Assembly (NCBI RefSeq): GCF_023156505.1
Contig: NZ_JALNMJ010000027.1
Coordinates: 1-64,000 of the forward strand
Origin: Roseibium sediminicola
Lineage (GTDB): Bacteria > Pseudomonadota > Alphaproteobacteria > Rhizobiales > Stappiaceae
DNA: 64,000 nucleotides
Direction of reading: 5' to 3'
Shown here: positions 26,564-35,817 of the stretch, piece after piece
How the letters are laid out: every line of letters begins with the position of its first letter
Numbering within the stretch: the first letter of the stretch is position 1
Translations under genes and position numbers: made by a program
Notes under the pieces: model-generated
Databases searched by the model: none
What the model was told of the DNA's origin: nothing
Seen by the model: only the letters and a program-made list of their open reading frames with translations

Positions 26564-27094
26564 ATGGCGGACGTCAACGAACGCTATAGCCTGATTGCTC
26601 GGTCGATCCATTGGTTGACGGCGCTCATGGTGCTGACCATGGTGCCTGCCGGTCTGATCATGATCCGCATCGGCGGCGGCAGTCTTCAGAACCAGCTGTT
26701 CGACTTCCACCGCTCGGTCGGTATCGTGCTGATGGTCCTGACCGTTCTGCGTCTTGCCTACCGGCTCACGCACCCGCCCGCGCCTCTTCCGGACAGCATG
26801 CCCGGCTGGCAGAAATTTGCCGCCAAGGCCACACATGTCTTCCTCTATGGCTTTTTGCTGGTCAATCCGTTCCTCGGCTGGTTGGCGACATCCGCCTATG
26901 GTGCGAAGATCTCGGTCTTTGGCCTGTTCACCATGCCGGAAATCATCGCCAAGGACCGCGTGTTGTCCGAACAGCTGTTCCAGATCCATCTGGTTCTGGG
27001 CCTGCTTTTCACCGCGGCTGTCCTGATGCACATCGGAGCGGCACTCTATCACGGTCTCATTCGCCGTGACGGTGTCCTAAGCCGCATGATATGA
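26564..27094 (+). CDS. Cytochrome b561-type di-haem membrane protein
   Basis: 176 residues with four membrane helices and paired haem-ligand histidines: ARSIHWLTALMVL (helix 1), FDFHRSVGIVLMVL (helix 2), THVFLYGFLLVNP (helix 3) and QIHLVLGLLFTAAVLMHIGAALYH (helix 4). It belongs to the bacterial b561 family that moves electrons between quinol and periplasmic partners. The start at 26564 follows GAGAGGAGAGG. It follows the methyltransferase by 71 bases and may or may not share its role. Confidence 0.87.
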   Translation: MADVNERYSLIARSIHWLTALMVLTMVPAGLIMIRIGGGSLQNQLFDFHRSVGIVLMVLTVLRLAYRLTHPPAPLPDSMPGWQKFAAKATHVFLYGFLLVNPFLGWLATSAYGAKISVFGLFTMPEIIAKDRVLSEQLFQIHLVLGLLFTAAVLMHIGAALYHGLIRRDGVLSRMI

Positions 27095-27309
27095 GGCGTG
27101 CCGGCGCGTAACTCTACCTTTTGGTTGAAGTTGAAGCCTTCCGAGTTTCAATGATTAAAGAAAGATTAACTTAAGAAATTTTAATCCTGCTTCTTTTGTA
27201 ATTTTTTACCATGCCCTTTAAGTGCAGTTTATTCTTTTTTGCACTAAATGACGCTTCGGAACATAGGCACAGGTTCCCGGCGAACCGAAAGACAGTGGCA
27301 AGGACTATT
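27095..27309 (+). other. A/T-rich promoter-like region before the carrier-protein operon
   Basis: 215 bases with sharply higher A/T content than the surroundings, including runs such as AACTTAAGAAATTTTAATCC and a T-rich stretch. It is the obvious place for the promoter of the carrier-protein operon, but no confident -35/-10 pair could be fixed. A spurious reading frame opens at 27211. Confidence 0.45.
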
Positions 27310-27558
27310 ATGAAACAGACCATTCGGACCCTCCTGGCAAAACACGGCAACCTGCCTGTCTCGATCGAAGACGTCGCCGACGGCGCCGATCTCTACGACA
27401 CGGGCCTGTCCTCCTTCGCGTCTGTGCAGGTGATGCTGGCTCTGGAAGAGGAGTTCGACATCGAGTTCCCGGAACATCTCCTGAACCGCAAATCCTTTTC
27501 CTCCGTCGAGGCAATCGAAGCGGCTCTGACCGAGATCCTCGAAGACCAGGCAGCCTGA
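27310..27558 (+). CDS. Acyl carrier protein (aminoacyl-accepting type)
   Basis: 82 residues, acidic, four-helix carrier fold. The phosphopantetheine attachment site lies in DTGLSSFASVQ: Ser35 (second Ser) is the probable modified residue, in place of the usual DSL. ALEEEFDIEFPEHLLNRKSFSSV is typical of carriers partnered with amino acid:carrier-protein ligases. Three bases separate it from the acyl-CoA dehydrogenase gene. It probably holds an amino acid or its derivative as a thioester. Confidence 0.88.
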   Translation: MKQTIRTLLAKHGNLPVSIEDVADGADLYDTGLSSFASVQVMLALEEEFDIEFPEHLLNRKSFSSVEAIEAALTEILEDQAA

Positions 27559-27561
27559 TCC

Positions 27562-28743
27562 ATGACCGCTGCAGCCAAGATCACGGCGCTGGGCCTGGCC
27601 GAGCGCGCGAAACGCGCGGCCAAGGCCGCCACTGAGTTTGCCGATCGGGTCGATGTCGAAGGCAGGTTCCCGGCCGAAGGCATGGAGGCCCTGAAATCCG
27701 AACGTCTGATGGGCATCATGATCCGCCCGGAATTCGGAGGAGAAGGCGCCAGTCTGACCGAGGTTGCCGATGTCTGCGCCATCCTCGGCCAGGCCTGTGC
27801 AGCCACCGCGATGACCTACGCCATGCACCAGATCCAGATCGCCAGCTTGGCCGATTATGCCGTTGGCAGCGCCTGGCACGAGGCGTTTCAGCGCCGGATC
27901 TGTGCCGAGCAGCTGCTGATCGCCTCCGCCACCAGCGAGGCCGGCATCGGCGGCAATCTGCGCAATTCGCTTTGCGCAATCGAGGTTGACGGCGACACCG
28001 CGCGGCTTACCAAGGATGCCACCGTGATTTCCTATGGCGCCAATGCGGATGCCATCATGGTGACCTCGCGCCGCCATCCGGACGCAGCCCATTCCGATCA
28101 GGTCGCTACGATCTTCCTGAAGGACCAGTATACGCTCGAGCAGACCAGCAAATGGGATACGCTCGGCATGCGCGGCACCTGTTCCGACGGCTACATCTTC
28201 AAGGCCGAAGCGCCGGCCGAACAGATCCTGCCGCGTCCGTTTGCCGAAATCGCCGCGCAGTCCATGCTTGCCGTCTCGCACCTCCTGTGGGGTTCGCTGT
28301 GGTATGGCATTGCCGCGGACGCCGTTGCCCGCGCCCAGAGCTTCGTGAAGGCAGCCGCGCGCAAGTCGCCCGGCCAGGTGCCCCCTGGCGCGCTGCGTCT
28401 GGCGGAAGCCTCCAGCCTGTTGCAGCTGGTCAAGGCCAATGTGGTCGCTGGCCTGAAACAGTTCGAAGGCTGCAAGGGCGACAGCGATGCGCTGAACGCG
28501 ATGAGCTTTTCGGTGGCCATGAACAACATCAAGATCGGCACCTCGCAGACCATCCTCGAGATCATCAATCACTGCATGCTGATCTGCGGAATCGCCGGAT
28601 ACAAGAACGGCACGCCGTTCAGTCTCGGCCGCCATCTGCGCGACGCCCATTCGGCACAGCTGATGATTTCCAACGACCGGATCCTCGGCAATACGTCGAC
28701 AATGCTTTTGGTCAACAAGCAAGACACGAGCCTTTTGGGGTGA
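27562..28743 (+). CDS. Acyl-CoA dehydrogenase-family flavoprotein
   Basis: 393 residues with ACAD fold segments: [48 protein letters not shown] (FAD/substrate loop), [17 protein letters not shown] and a C-terminal [32 protein letters not shown] cannot place the catalytic glutamate of true acyl-CoA dehydrogenases with confidence. Beside a carrier protein and its loading ligase, it likely oxidises or hydroxylates a carrier-bound aminoacyl group, as in some peptide synthetase pathways. The stop overlaps the next start (TGATG). Confidence 0.8.
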   Translation: MTAAAKITALGLAERAKRAAKAATEFADRVDVEGRFPAEGMEALKSERLMGIMIRPEFGGEGASLTEVADVCAILGQACAATAMTYAMHQIQIASLADYAVGSAWHEAFQRRICAEQLLIASATSEAGIGGNLRNSLCAIEVDGDTARLTKDATVISYGANADAIMVTSRRHPDAAHSDQVATIFLKDQYTLEQTSKWDTLGMRGTCSDGYIFKAEAPAEQILPRPFAEIAAQSMLAVSHLLWGSLWYGIAADAVARAQSFVKAAARKSPGQVPPGALRLAEASSLLQLVKANVVAGLKQFEGCKGDSDALNAMSFSVAMNNIKIGTSQTILEIINHCMLICGIAGYKNGTPFSLGRHLRDAHSAQLMISNDRILGNTSTMLLVNKQDTSLLG

Positions 28744-29654
28744 TGATGGACGCGCAGGTTTCCTTTCTCGATCAGTTGTTCAATGAAGGCGTTTTGCATG
28801 ACAGCGGCGTGGACGGGCTCTATGCCCGCAGCGGCGAATTTGAGGACGTCATCGCCCGCTTTGAAAAATTCGCCCTGACCTATGGCCAGGACGAGATTTC
28901 CGAAGCCATGGTGTTCCCGCCGGGCATGACGATGCAGGACTTCGAAACCAGCGGCTACATGAAGAGTTTTCCGCAGCTGGCCGGTACCGTCCACGCCTTT
29001 TGCGGCAACGATCACGACCATATGGGCCTGCTGCAATGCATGGCCGCCGGTGACGACTGGTCGGAACATCAGAAACCAACCCAGGTGGCGCTGACGCCGG
29101 CCGCCTGCTATCCGCTCTACCCGATCCTGTCGCGGCGCGGACAGCTTCCCGCCGATGGCGCCTATGTCGCCCTGCAGTCCTACTGCTTCCGGCATGAGCC
29201 CTCCAAGGACCCTGCCCGGATGCAGATGTTCCGCCAGCGCGAATATGTCCGGGTCGGCTCCGCCGAGCAGACCATGGCCTTCCGGGAAACCTGGAAAGAG
29301 CGTGGCCAGGACATGATGAAGCGCCTGGAACTGCCCCATCATGTCGACGTCGCCAACGATCCGTTTTTCGGCCGGGCCGGCAAGATCATGGCGTCCGGCC
29401 AGAGGGAACAGGAACTGAAGTTCGAGATGCTGGTGCCGATCACGTCGGAGGAAAATCCGACGGCCTGCATGAGCTTCAACTACCACATGGACAATTTCGG
29501 CAAGGCCTGGAACATCCGCCAGGCCGACGGCGAACCCGCTCACACCGCCTGCGTCGGCTTTGGCCTGGAGCGGCTGGCGCTCGCCCTGTTCCGGCATCAT
29601 GGTTTCGACACCTCGAAATGGCCGGACGGCGTCCGCGCGACGCTTTGGGGCTGA
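28743..29654 (+). CDS. Amino acid:[carrier protein] ligase (class II tRNA-synthetase homologue)
   Basis: 303 residues, resembling atypical seryl-tRNA synthetases without a tRNA-binding domain. These enzymes activate an amino acid with ATP and load it on the phosphopantetheine of a carrier protein. Seen: motif 2 [20 protein letters not shown] (163-182), motif 3 [12 protein letters not shown] (272-283), and the expected zinc ligands Cys122 (AACYPLYP), Glu167 and Cys270 (HTACVGFG). The nearest described relatives are the rhizobial aa:CP ligases that load glycine or alanine; specificity here is unknown. A longer frame from 28152 is an artefact; the ATG at 28743 overlaps the previous stop. The carrier lies two genes upstream. 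Confidence 0.88.
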   Translation: MMDAQVSFLDQLFNEGVLHDSGVDGLYARSGEFEDVIARFEKFALTYGQDEISEAMVFPPGMTMQDFETSGYMKSFPQLAGTVHAFCGNDHDHMGLLQCMAAGDDWSEHQKPTQVALTPAACYPLYPILSRRGQLPADGAYVALQSYCFRHEPSKDPARMQMFRQREYVRVGSAEQTMAFRETWKERGQDMMKRLELPHHVDVANDPFFGRAGKIMASGQREQELKFEMLVPITSEENPTACMSFNYHMDNFGKAWNIRQADGEPAHTACVGFGLERLALALFRHHGFDTSKWPDGVRATLWG

Positions 29655-29667
29655 GGGAAAACGCTTG

Positions 29668-30693
29668 ATGACTGAAGCCGTCTTCGACCGCCTCAGCGCG
29701 GCCAGCTACGTGCGCAGCCCGCTCCATTCCCAGGAGCGGGACTGGCCGGAAACCAATTGTTATCTCGACGTCTGGATCGAGCTGCTGCCGTCCCTCGGCC
29801 TGCCGCCGGAAGCCTGTCTTGCCTATTCGGTCACCCAGGATTTCGAGGGCGACCAGTTCACCTTCTTCAAGGTGCCGCTGGAGGACCTGGAAGCGCTCTA
29901 CGGGCTGAAGGTCACGGAGCTGGCGATTTATGACCGGGTCGAGACCCACGTCCAGCAGCAGATCGGGCGGGGCCGGGTTTCCCTGGTCGAGGTCGACAGC
30001 TATTTCCTGCCGGACACGCAGGGCGTCGGTTATCACGAGGCCCATGGCAAGACCACGATCGCGGTCAACCGGATGGATTTCGAGGCACGCACCATGGAAT
30101 ATTTCCATGGCCTTGGCCTGCACCGTCTGGAAGGTGACGATTTCGACGGCATCTTCCAGCGCGGAGCGCATGCGCAGCCTTTGCCGTTCCTGCCCTATAC
30201 CGAATTCGTGAAGTTTCCGGAGGTTCTGCCGACGCCAGAGCATATTCTCTCGGTGTCCGAAGACCTGCTGCGCCATCACCTCAAGCGCCGCCCCGCCGAC
30301 AACCCGATCGCGGCTTTCGCAAGCGTGTTCCCGGCTCAGGTGGAAAAGGTCAGCGAACGCGACTTCGGCTTCTTCCACCTTTACGCCTTCAACACGCTGC
30401 GCCAGCTCGGCGCGAATTTCGAGCTGTTCTCCGCCTATCTGGACTGGCTCGCAGGACAGGGGCGTTCAGAGCTTGCTGAAGGCGTGGACCTGGCCAAGAC
30501 CATCTCGTCGACGTGCAAGATGGTCCAGTTCAAGCTCGCCCGTGCGGTGATGCGCAAGAAGTTCCAGGGCCTGGATGAGGGCCTGAACCCGGCCGTCGAG
30601 GCCTGGGACAACCTGATGCAGCTTTTGGATCGCCATTACGGTCAGGATCAGAAGCCCCGCTTTGCCCCCGTCGTCAGCGCCGCCGGGGCATGA
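29668..30693 (+). CDS. DUF1839-family protein, partner of the aminoacyl-carrier system
   Basis: 341 residues. I recognise the DUF1839 group, which recurs beside amino acid:carrier-protein ligases, but no function is established. Seen: a conserved N-terminal HSQERDWPETNCYLDVWIELL with a Cys (TNCY), FEGDQFTFFKVPLEDLEALYG, and EVDSYFLPDTQGVGYHEAHGKTTIAV, which resembles a papain-like or transglutaminase-like Cys...His arrangement (Cys31 and the later His); that reading is speculative. It could release or transfer the carrier-bound aminoacyl group. Fourteen bases follow the ligase gene. Confidence 0.75.
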   Translation: MTEAVFDRLSAASYVRSPLHSQERDWPETNCYLDVWIELLPSLGLPPEACLAYSVTQDFEGDQFTFFKVPLEDLEALYGLKVTELAIYDRVETHVQQQIGRGRVSLVEVDSYFLPDTQGVGYHEAHGKTTIAVNRMDFEARTMEYFHGLGLHRLEGDDFDGIFQRGAHAQPLPFLPYTEFVKFPEVLPTPEHILSVSEDLLRHHLKRRPADNPIAAFASVFPAQVEKVSERDFGFFHLYAFNTLRQLGANFELFSAYLDWLAGQGRSELAEGVDLAKTISSTCKMVQFKLARAVMRKKFQGLDEGLNPAVEAWDNLMQLLDRHYGQDQKPRFAPVVSAAGA

Positions 30694-30734
30694 CCTGCAT
30701 TTGCAAGGATCAACAACCGACGCTTCACCCAAAG

Positions 30735-30841
30735 CGTCATCCTGAGGAGGACCTTCAGGTCCGTCTCGAAGGATGGGCCACTCGTCAGGGAGCTTGTTGC
30801 AGATCCTTCGAGACGGGCTTGCAGCCCTCCTCAGGATGACG
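30735..30841. repeat. Dispersed palindromic repeat, family 3 (inverted pair)
   Basis: Two inverted copies of the same unit: CGTCATCCTGAGGAG, a small stem, then GTCTCGAAGGAT (30735-30774), and its reverse complement at 30803-30841. The unit recurs once more at 57407-57446. It sits between the DUF1839 gene and the GH2 gene and may form a long hairpin in RNA. Confidence 0.8.
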
Positions 30842-30935
30842 ACATGGGGCGGCCACCTGGTCTGTCGGGAAATTGGATTGAACGTCAGGCAAAGAACAAG
30901 GTTTCGCCTTGCCTGACCAAATTGAAAGGGTCCGG

Positions 30936-33413
30936 ATGATCGATCTGTCCGGAATAAACTGGACGCTGTCGGTAACCGAAGCAGGCGCTTTCGGCTCACC
31001 GCTGGTCACGGGGCATCAATGGGACTTCGTGCCGGCGGCCGTGCCCGGAACCGTTGCCGGTGCGCTTGCCGAGGCGGGCCGGTTCGATCCGGACGCGCCC
31101 ACCCCGCTGCATGACAAGGACGTCTGGTACGAGGGCTGGTTCGAGGCCGAACCTGGAGCCTATCGCCTGTGTCTCGACGGCCTCGCGACCATTGCCGAAG
31201 TCTATCTGAACGATGTCCTGGTGCTCGACAGCCGCAACATGTTCCGGCGCCACGAGAGACCGGTCGAGCTTCAGGGCAACAACGTTCTGAAACTCTGTTT
31301 CCGCGCCCTGGCACCGCATCTGAATGCCAAGGGATCGCGCGCCCGCTGGAAACCGCAGCTGGCCACCTCGCAAGGGTTGCGCCTGATCCGCACGACCCTG
31401 CTCGGTCACATGCCCGGCTGGTGTCCGGAAATTCATGCGGTCGGTCCCTACCGGCCGATCCGGATCGAACCGGCGGACCGTCCGCGGATTTCAGAAAAGA
31501 CCATTCTTGCCGATTTGGCGCCGGACGGCAGTGCGTCCTTGAGCGTTTCGGTCCGGCTCGAAAATATCGGCGCCGTGCCCGTCCTGTCCTGTGCCGGCAC
31601 CTCTGCGGAAATGGCCTTGCAGGAGGATGGTTCCTTCGCCGCGACGTTGCGTCCGGGCACCGTGACGCCGTGGATGCCGCACACGCATGGCACAGCGGCG
31701 CTTTACGAGGTGACCATCGACGCCGGTGGCGACCAGTTTTGTCTCGGCAGGACCGGCTTCCGCCGGCTGGAGACGGATGCGGGCGAAGACGGCAAGGGCT
31801 TTGGCCTCAAGGTCAATGGCGTCCCTGTCTTCTGCCGCGGCGCGGTCTGGACCAGTGCCGATCTTCTGGGGCTGTCTGGAGACGCCGAGATCTACCGGCC
31901 GCTGCTTGAAGCCGCCCGCGACGCCGGCATGAACATGCTGCGCATCGGCGGCACCATGCTCTATGAGACAAGGGCCTTTTTCGAGCTTTGTGACGAACTC
32001 GGGTTGCTCGTCTGGCAGGACTTCCAATTCGCCAATTACGACTACCCCGTCAAGGACGAGGCCTTTGTTGCGGAAGTCGAGGCCGAAATCCGCGACCAGC
32101 TCGCGATCTCCATGGGCTGCCCGTCGCTGGCCGTTCTGTGCGGTGGCAGCGAGATCTACCAGCAGGGCGCCATGATGGGCCTCCCCGAGGAGCGCTGGAA
32201 GGGACCGCTTTGCGAGGAAATCCTGCCGGCTCTGGCAACGGACCTGAGGCCGGACGTACCCTATGCTCCGAATTCGCCCTCTGGCGGTGTGCTGCCGTTC
32301 TCGCCCAATGAAGGCATTGCCCATTATTACGGCGTCGGCGCCTACCTGAGACCGCTGGAAGACGCCCGCAGGGCGGAGGTCCGGTTCGCGGGTGAATGCC
32401 TGGCCTTTTCCAATATTCCCGATCGGCAAAGTCTTGATGAACACCTGCCGGTCAAGCCGGTCCATGACCCGCGTTGGAAAGCACGGGTGCCGCGCGACCG
32501 CGGTGCGGGCTGGGACTTCGAGGACGTGCGCGATCACTATCTGAAAACGCTCTATGACGTTGAGCCCGCAGACCTGCGCTATGGCGATCCGGACCGCTAT
32601 CTGGATCTTGGGCGGGCGGTAACGGGCGAGGTCATGGAAAAGACCTTTGCCGAATGGCGCCGGCCGGGATCGCCCTGCCAGGGCGCTCTGGTCTGGACCT
32701 TCCAGGACCTGGCGCCGGGGGCGGGCTGGGGCGTGATCGATGCCGGCGGCCAGTCCAAACCGGCTTATTATGCGCTCAAACGCGCTTTCCGGCCGCTTCA
32801 GTTGGCTCTCACCGACGAGGGCACCAACGGCCTTGCCGTTCATGTTCTTAATGACGGTCCCGAGGAGAGAGCGGTCACGCTGTCGCTGACCTGCCTGCGC
32901 GATGGCCAGGTGCCGGTGGTGTCTGGCAAGATTGATCTGGCGCTTGCGCCGCACAGCGCCCGGACGCTGAATGCTGTTGAGCTGATCGGCGCCTTTTTCG
33001 ACGTCACCTATGCCTATCGCTTCGGTCCGTTGTCCCATGATGTCACGGTGGTCGAGCTGAGAGACCAGGGAAGCGGAGACCTGATCGCGGACGCCTATCA
33101 CCTGACCGGGAGCGGCCTGTCGCCGATGCATTTCGACCTGCCCGATATCGAGCTCAGGCCGGACGCGGCTGGCGGCTGGCTGTTGTGTCTGGCCGCGCGG
33201 CGGTTTCTGCAATCGGTGTCCTTGTCCATTCCCGGATTTCAGCCAGAGGACAACGGCTTCCACCTGGCACCCGGGATTGCTAAACAAATCGGGCTGAAGC
33301 GCAGCCTGTGTTGCGAGCCGTCGACCGCGCCGGCAGGTGTGCTGCGAGCCCTGAACCTGCGCGGTCAGGCCAGTTTCAAACCGACTGAATCAAGTGACCG
33401 GGAACCAAGCTGA
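30936..33413 (+). CDS. Glycoside hydrolase family 2 protein (beta-mannosidase-like)
   Basis: 825 residues without an evident signal peptide, so probably cytoplasmic. A sugar-binding domain (WYEGWFEAEPGAYRLCLDGL, EVYLNDVLVLDSRNMFRRHE), an immunoglobulin-like domain and the catalytic TIM barrel are in GH2 order. Probable acid/base is Glu406 in VLCGGSEIYQQG; probable nucleophile is Glu487 in FAGECLAFSNIP. The motifs fit beta-mannosidases (GNNE/EFG pattern) loosely. It may trim or recycle the locus's oligosaccharide. The start at 30936 (MIDLSGINW) follows GAAAGGG; the TTG nine codons upstream is unlikely. Confidence 0.8.
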   Translation: MIDLSGINWTLSVTEAGAFGSPLVTGHQWDFVPAAVPGTVAGALAEAGRFDPDAPTPLHDKDVWYEGWFEAEPGAYRLCLDGLATIAEVYLNDVLVLDSRNMFRRHERPVELQGNNVLKLCFRALAPHLNAKGSRARWKPQLATSQGLRLIRTTLLGHMPGWCPEIHAVGPYRPIRIEPADRPRISEKTILADLAPDGSASLSVSVRLENIGAVPVLSCAGTSAEMALQEDGSFAATLRPGTVTPWMPHTHGTAALYEVTIDAGGDQFCLGRTGFRRLETDAGEDGKGFGLKVNGVPVFCRGAVWTSADLLGLSGDAEIYRPLLEAARDAGMNMLRIGGTMLYETRAFFELCDELGLLVWQDFQFANYDYPVKDEAFVAEVEAEIRDQLAISMGCPSLAVLCGGSEIYQQGAMMGLPEERWKGPLCEEILPALATDLRPDVPYAPNSPSGGVLPFSPNEGIAHYYGVGAYLRPLEDARRAEVRFAGECLAFSNIPDRQSLDEHLPVKPVHDPRWKARVPRDRGAGWDFEDVRDHYLKTLYDVEPADLRYGDPDRYLDLGRAVTGEVMEKTFAEWRRPGSPCQGALVWTFQDLAPGAGWGVIDAGGQSKPAYYALKRAFRPLQLALTDEGTNGLAVHVLNDGPEERAVTLSLTCLRDGQVPVVSGKIDLALAPHSARTLNAVELIGAFFDVTYAYRFGPLSHDVTVVELRDQGSGDLIADAYHLTGSGLSPMHFDLPDIELRPDAAGGWLLCLAARRFLQSVSLSIPGFQPEDNGFHLAPGIAKQIGLKRSLCCEPSTAPAGVLRALNLRGQASFKPTESSDREPS

Positions 33414-33414
33414 C

Positions 33415-34479
33415 ATGACATTTCCGTCGAAGGGACCATCTCGGGTCACCATGCAGATCAACACCTATCCGCTGGATCTGCCGCATTTTGAAGCGACTCT
33501 GGACCACAAGATGCGCACTTTCGGGTCTCAGGTGGACAGGACCATCGTCACCGTCGACGTGCGGCCGCCTCAGTCCGGCCGCTACAAGGGTGACCCGAAA
33601 GCCAATCGGTACATGCACAGCCTGGAGACCTTCCGCGGGCTCTACCCCATTCTCGAAGACCGCTACGAGAACCTCTCCTTTCACGAAGTGGATTATAGCG
33701 CGGCGGAAAAGGCCAAGGTGTCGAAATATTTCCTCGGCTCGGAGGAAATGCCGGACAAGGCCTGGGACGGTGGCCCGTTCTATTGCTACTTCCAGGGTAT
33801 TCTGGATGCGGACAGCGACTATGTGCTGCATATGGATGCCGACATGCTGTTCGGTGGCCAGAGCCAGACCTGGGTGGAGGAATCCATCGCCTTGCTGCAG
33901 CAGCGCGAAGACCTGCTCTTCACCAGCCCGTTGCCCGGGCCGCCCGATCCCGGCGGTCTGAAGGGAAAACATGAGGGTGCCGATCACGCCTTTGACGAGG
34001 ACACTGTCGACGGCCGTCTGGCCTATCGCTTCCACTTTGTCAGCACGCGTGTCTTTCTCATGGACATGAAGCGCTTCAAGGCGCTGGTCGGCACGCTGCA
34101 CCTAGACACGCCGCCATTGACCTATCGCTTGCGCGGCAAGCTGCTCGGCAATCCGATCAAGGCACTCAGCGCGGAACAGGTGCTGAGCCTGACCCTGCAG
34201 AGACACAAGCTTGGCAACATGTGTTTCGAGGGGGCAGGGGACGGCATGTATTCACTGCATCCGCCGTTCCATTTTCCGGCGCTTCACGCCGCGCTTCCCG
34301 ACTTGATCGAACGGATCGAGCAAGGGGATATCCCGGACGGACAACGCGGCGACTATGACATCAACGACAGTCTGTTTGACATGTCGGAGGCTCGCCAGCA
34401 GCATGCGCGCCACAGGCGCATCAAGAGGCGGTTGAAGGATTTCATTGCCTATTGGAGCGCGCGGCTGAAAGTCTCCTGA
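33415..34479 (+). CDS. Putative GT-A-fold glycosyltransferase
   Basis: 354 residues. The middle has a DxD-type motif, YVLHMDADMLFGG (about 136-148), and PFYCYFQGILDADSDYV; a C-terminal basic region (RRIKRRLKDF) may contact membrane or partner. No signal peptide or membrane helix. I do not recognise a specific family. It starts one base after the GH2 stop, so both are co-translated, and it belongs to the same polysaccharide locus. Confidence 0.6.
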   Translation: MTFPSKGPSRVTMQINTYPLDLPHFEATLDHKMRTFGSQVDRTIVTVDVRPPQSGRYKGDPKANRYMHSLETFRGLYPILEDRYENLSFHEVDYSAAEKAKVSKYFLGSEEMPDKAWDGGPFYCYFQGILDADSDYVLHMDADMLFGGQSQTWVEESIALLQQREDLLFTSPLPGPPDPGGLKGKHEGADHAFDEDTVDGRLAYRFHFVSTRVFLMDMKRFKALVGTLHLDTPPLTYRLRGKLLGNPIKALSAEQVLSLTLQRHKLGNMCFEGAGDGMYSLHPPFHFPALHAALPDLIERIEQGDIPDGQRGDYDINDSLFDMSEARQQHARHRRIKRRLKDFIAYWSARLKVS

Positions 34480-34497
34480 GAACCTGGTCCCCGGAGA

Positions 34498-35817
34498 CTA
34501 TGGGGTGCCGGGGCTGCTGGGTTTCGCGCTGACCTGTGACCTCTTGCGCCCGATCAGCCCCCAGGTCAGCGCAACGATGCATGCCTGCAGCGCCATGCGT
34601 GACAGCACGGCCCCTTCCAGGCCACCAAGGTCACAGCCGACCCAGACCACGCCGACAATGACGAAATTCGACAGGAACACGAGGATCACCCGAGTTCCTT
34701 GCATGCCGATGGAGCGCATGATGTCCGCGCCGATACCCGCTGCGCCGAGCAACAGCGGATAAGCTGCAAGCAGGCGGATGAGCCCGATCGCCGGCTCATA
34801 TTCGCTGCCAAGCAGGAAAGGCACGTAGCCGGCTATGAGGATGATGAAGACGGCAACGGCAATTCCCAGTCCCGAAATCACCGGCAGAACGCGCAGTCCG
34901 AAGGCAATGCCGTGTTCGGCGCCCTTGTCGGCATGGCGGAAATAGCGGGTATAGGTGGCGTATAGCGCGGCCTTGATCGGTGTCGTAGCCGCATCGATGA
35001 TTCGGAAGGCGGCGGTATAGATACCGGCCTGGACAGGGCCAAGCAGTTGCACCACGACCGGCTTGTCGAGGTCGCGTATGCCGGACACGGAGGTGAACTC
35101 GAGGCTGAGCAGAAAGCCCTGCCTGAACTCGAAACCGGAAAAGACGGGCCGGGGCAGACCGTAGTCTTTCAACACCATCATCAGCGAGACGCCCGAGGCC
35201 AGCAGGCTGGCACAGACATACCACATCGCCCAGGTATCCAGATCAACCGTGTCGGCCGTCAGCGTGAGCGCCGCGACTGCCAGGAACCTGAGGATCATGA
35301 TGGCATTGTCGACCGCAAACTGCTTTCCGGCCCGGTCATGCGCCATATAGGTTGCCGAGCACAGAAACGAGATTTTCCGGAAAATACACTCCGCCGCCAG
35401 GATGCACAGCAACCCGAAAAAGCTGAAGGTCCCCGTGTCGAGGAAGTAGAATACGCCGAAGGCAAACACGATTGCCGGCACGAAAGTCATCAGCATCATG
35501 GCAAGCGCGCGGCCGAAATAGCGTGCAAAAGCATCCTTGTCGACCGCCAGTCTCTGGATTAGCAAGTGGTCGCTGCCCAGGCCGACAAAGACGCTGACCA
35601 TCAGGGCAATGGCCGACACGCTGGCAAAAATGCCGTAGCCGCCCGGACCGAGCGCACGGCTGATCAGTGCGAAGAAGCCGAACTGGGTGAGGATCTGCAG
35701 ACCGAAATTGATGCCGTAAAAGACAGTATTGCGCACTACCGGCTGGGCGCTGACCTCGCGAATTTTTTCGATCATGCCGGACGGTTTGCGCGGGTGCTGC
35801 TCTGTCTCGTCACGCAC
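34498..35817 (-). CDS. Oligosaccharide flippase / polysaccharide transporter (MOP superfamily, Wzx-like)
   Basis: 439 residues with about twelve membrane helices. N-terminal family segment: NTVFYGINFGLQILTQFGFFALISRALGPGGYGIFASVSAI; later FGRALAMMLMTFVPAIVFAF and PIKAALYATYTRYFRHADKG. It moves lipid-linked repeat units across the inner membrane. It converges with the glycosyltransferase gene (18-base gap) and is divergent from the polysaccharide deacetylase gene. An internal start at 35775 is possible. Confidence 0.85.
   Translation of the reverse strand: MRDETEQHPRKPSGMIEKIREVSAQPVVRNTVFYGINFGLQILTQFGFFALISRALGPGGYGIFASVSAIALMVSVFVGLGSDHLLIQRLAVDKDAFARYFGRALAMMLMTFVPAIVFAFGVFYFLDTGTFSFFGLLCILAAECIFRKISFLCSATYMAHDRAGKQFAVDNAIMILRFLAVAALTLTADTVDLDTWAMWYVCASLLASGVSLMMVLKDYGLPRPVFSGFEFRQGFLLSLEFTSVSGIRDLDKPVVVQLLGPVQAGIYTAAFRIIDAATTPIKAALYATYTRYFRHADKGAEHGIAFGLRVLPVISGLGIAVAVFIILIAGYVPFLLGSEYEPAIGLIRLLAAYPLLLGAAGIGADIMRSIGMQGTRVILVFLSNFVIVGVVWVGCDLGGLEGAVLSRMALQACIVALTWGLIGRKRSQVSAKPSSPGTP

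Noticed and set aside
30694-30935. Transcription terminator after the DUF1839 gene
   Set aside because: The inverted repeat is a dispersed element found again at 57407, and no T-run follows it.
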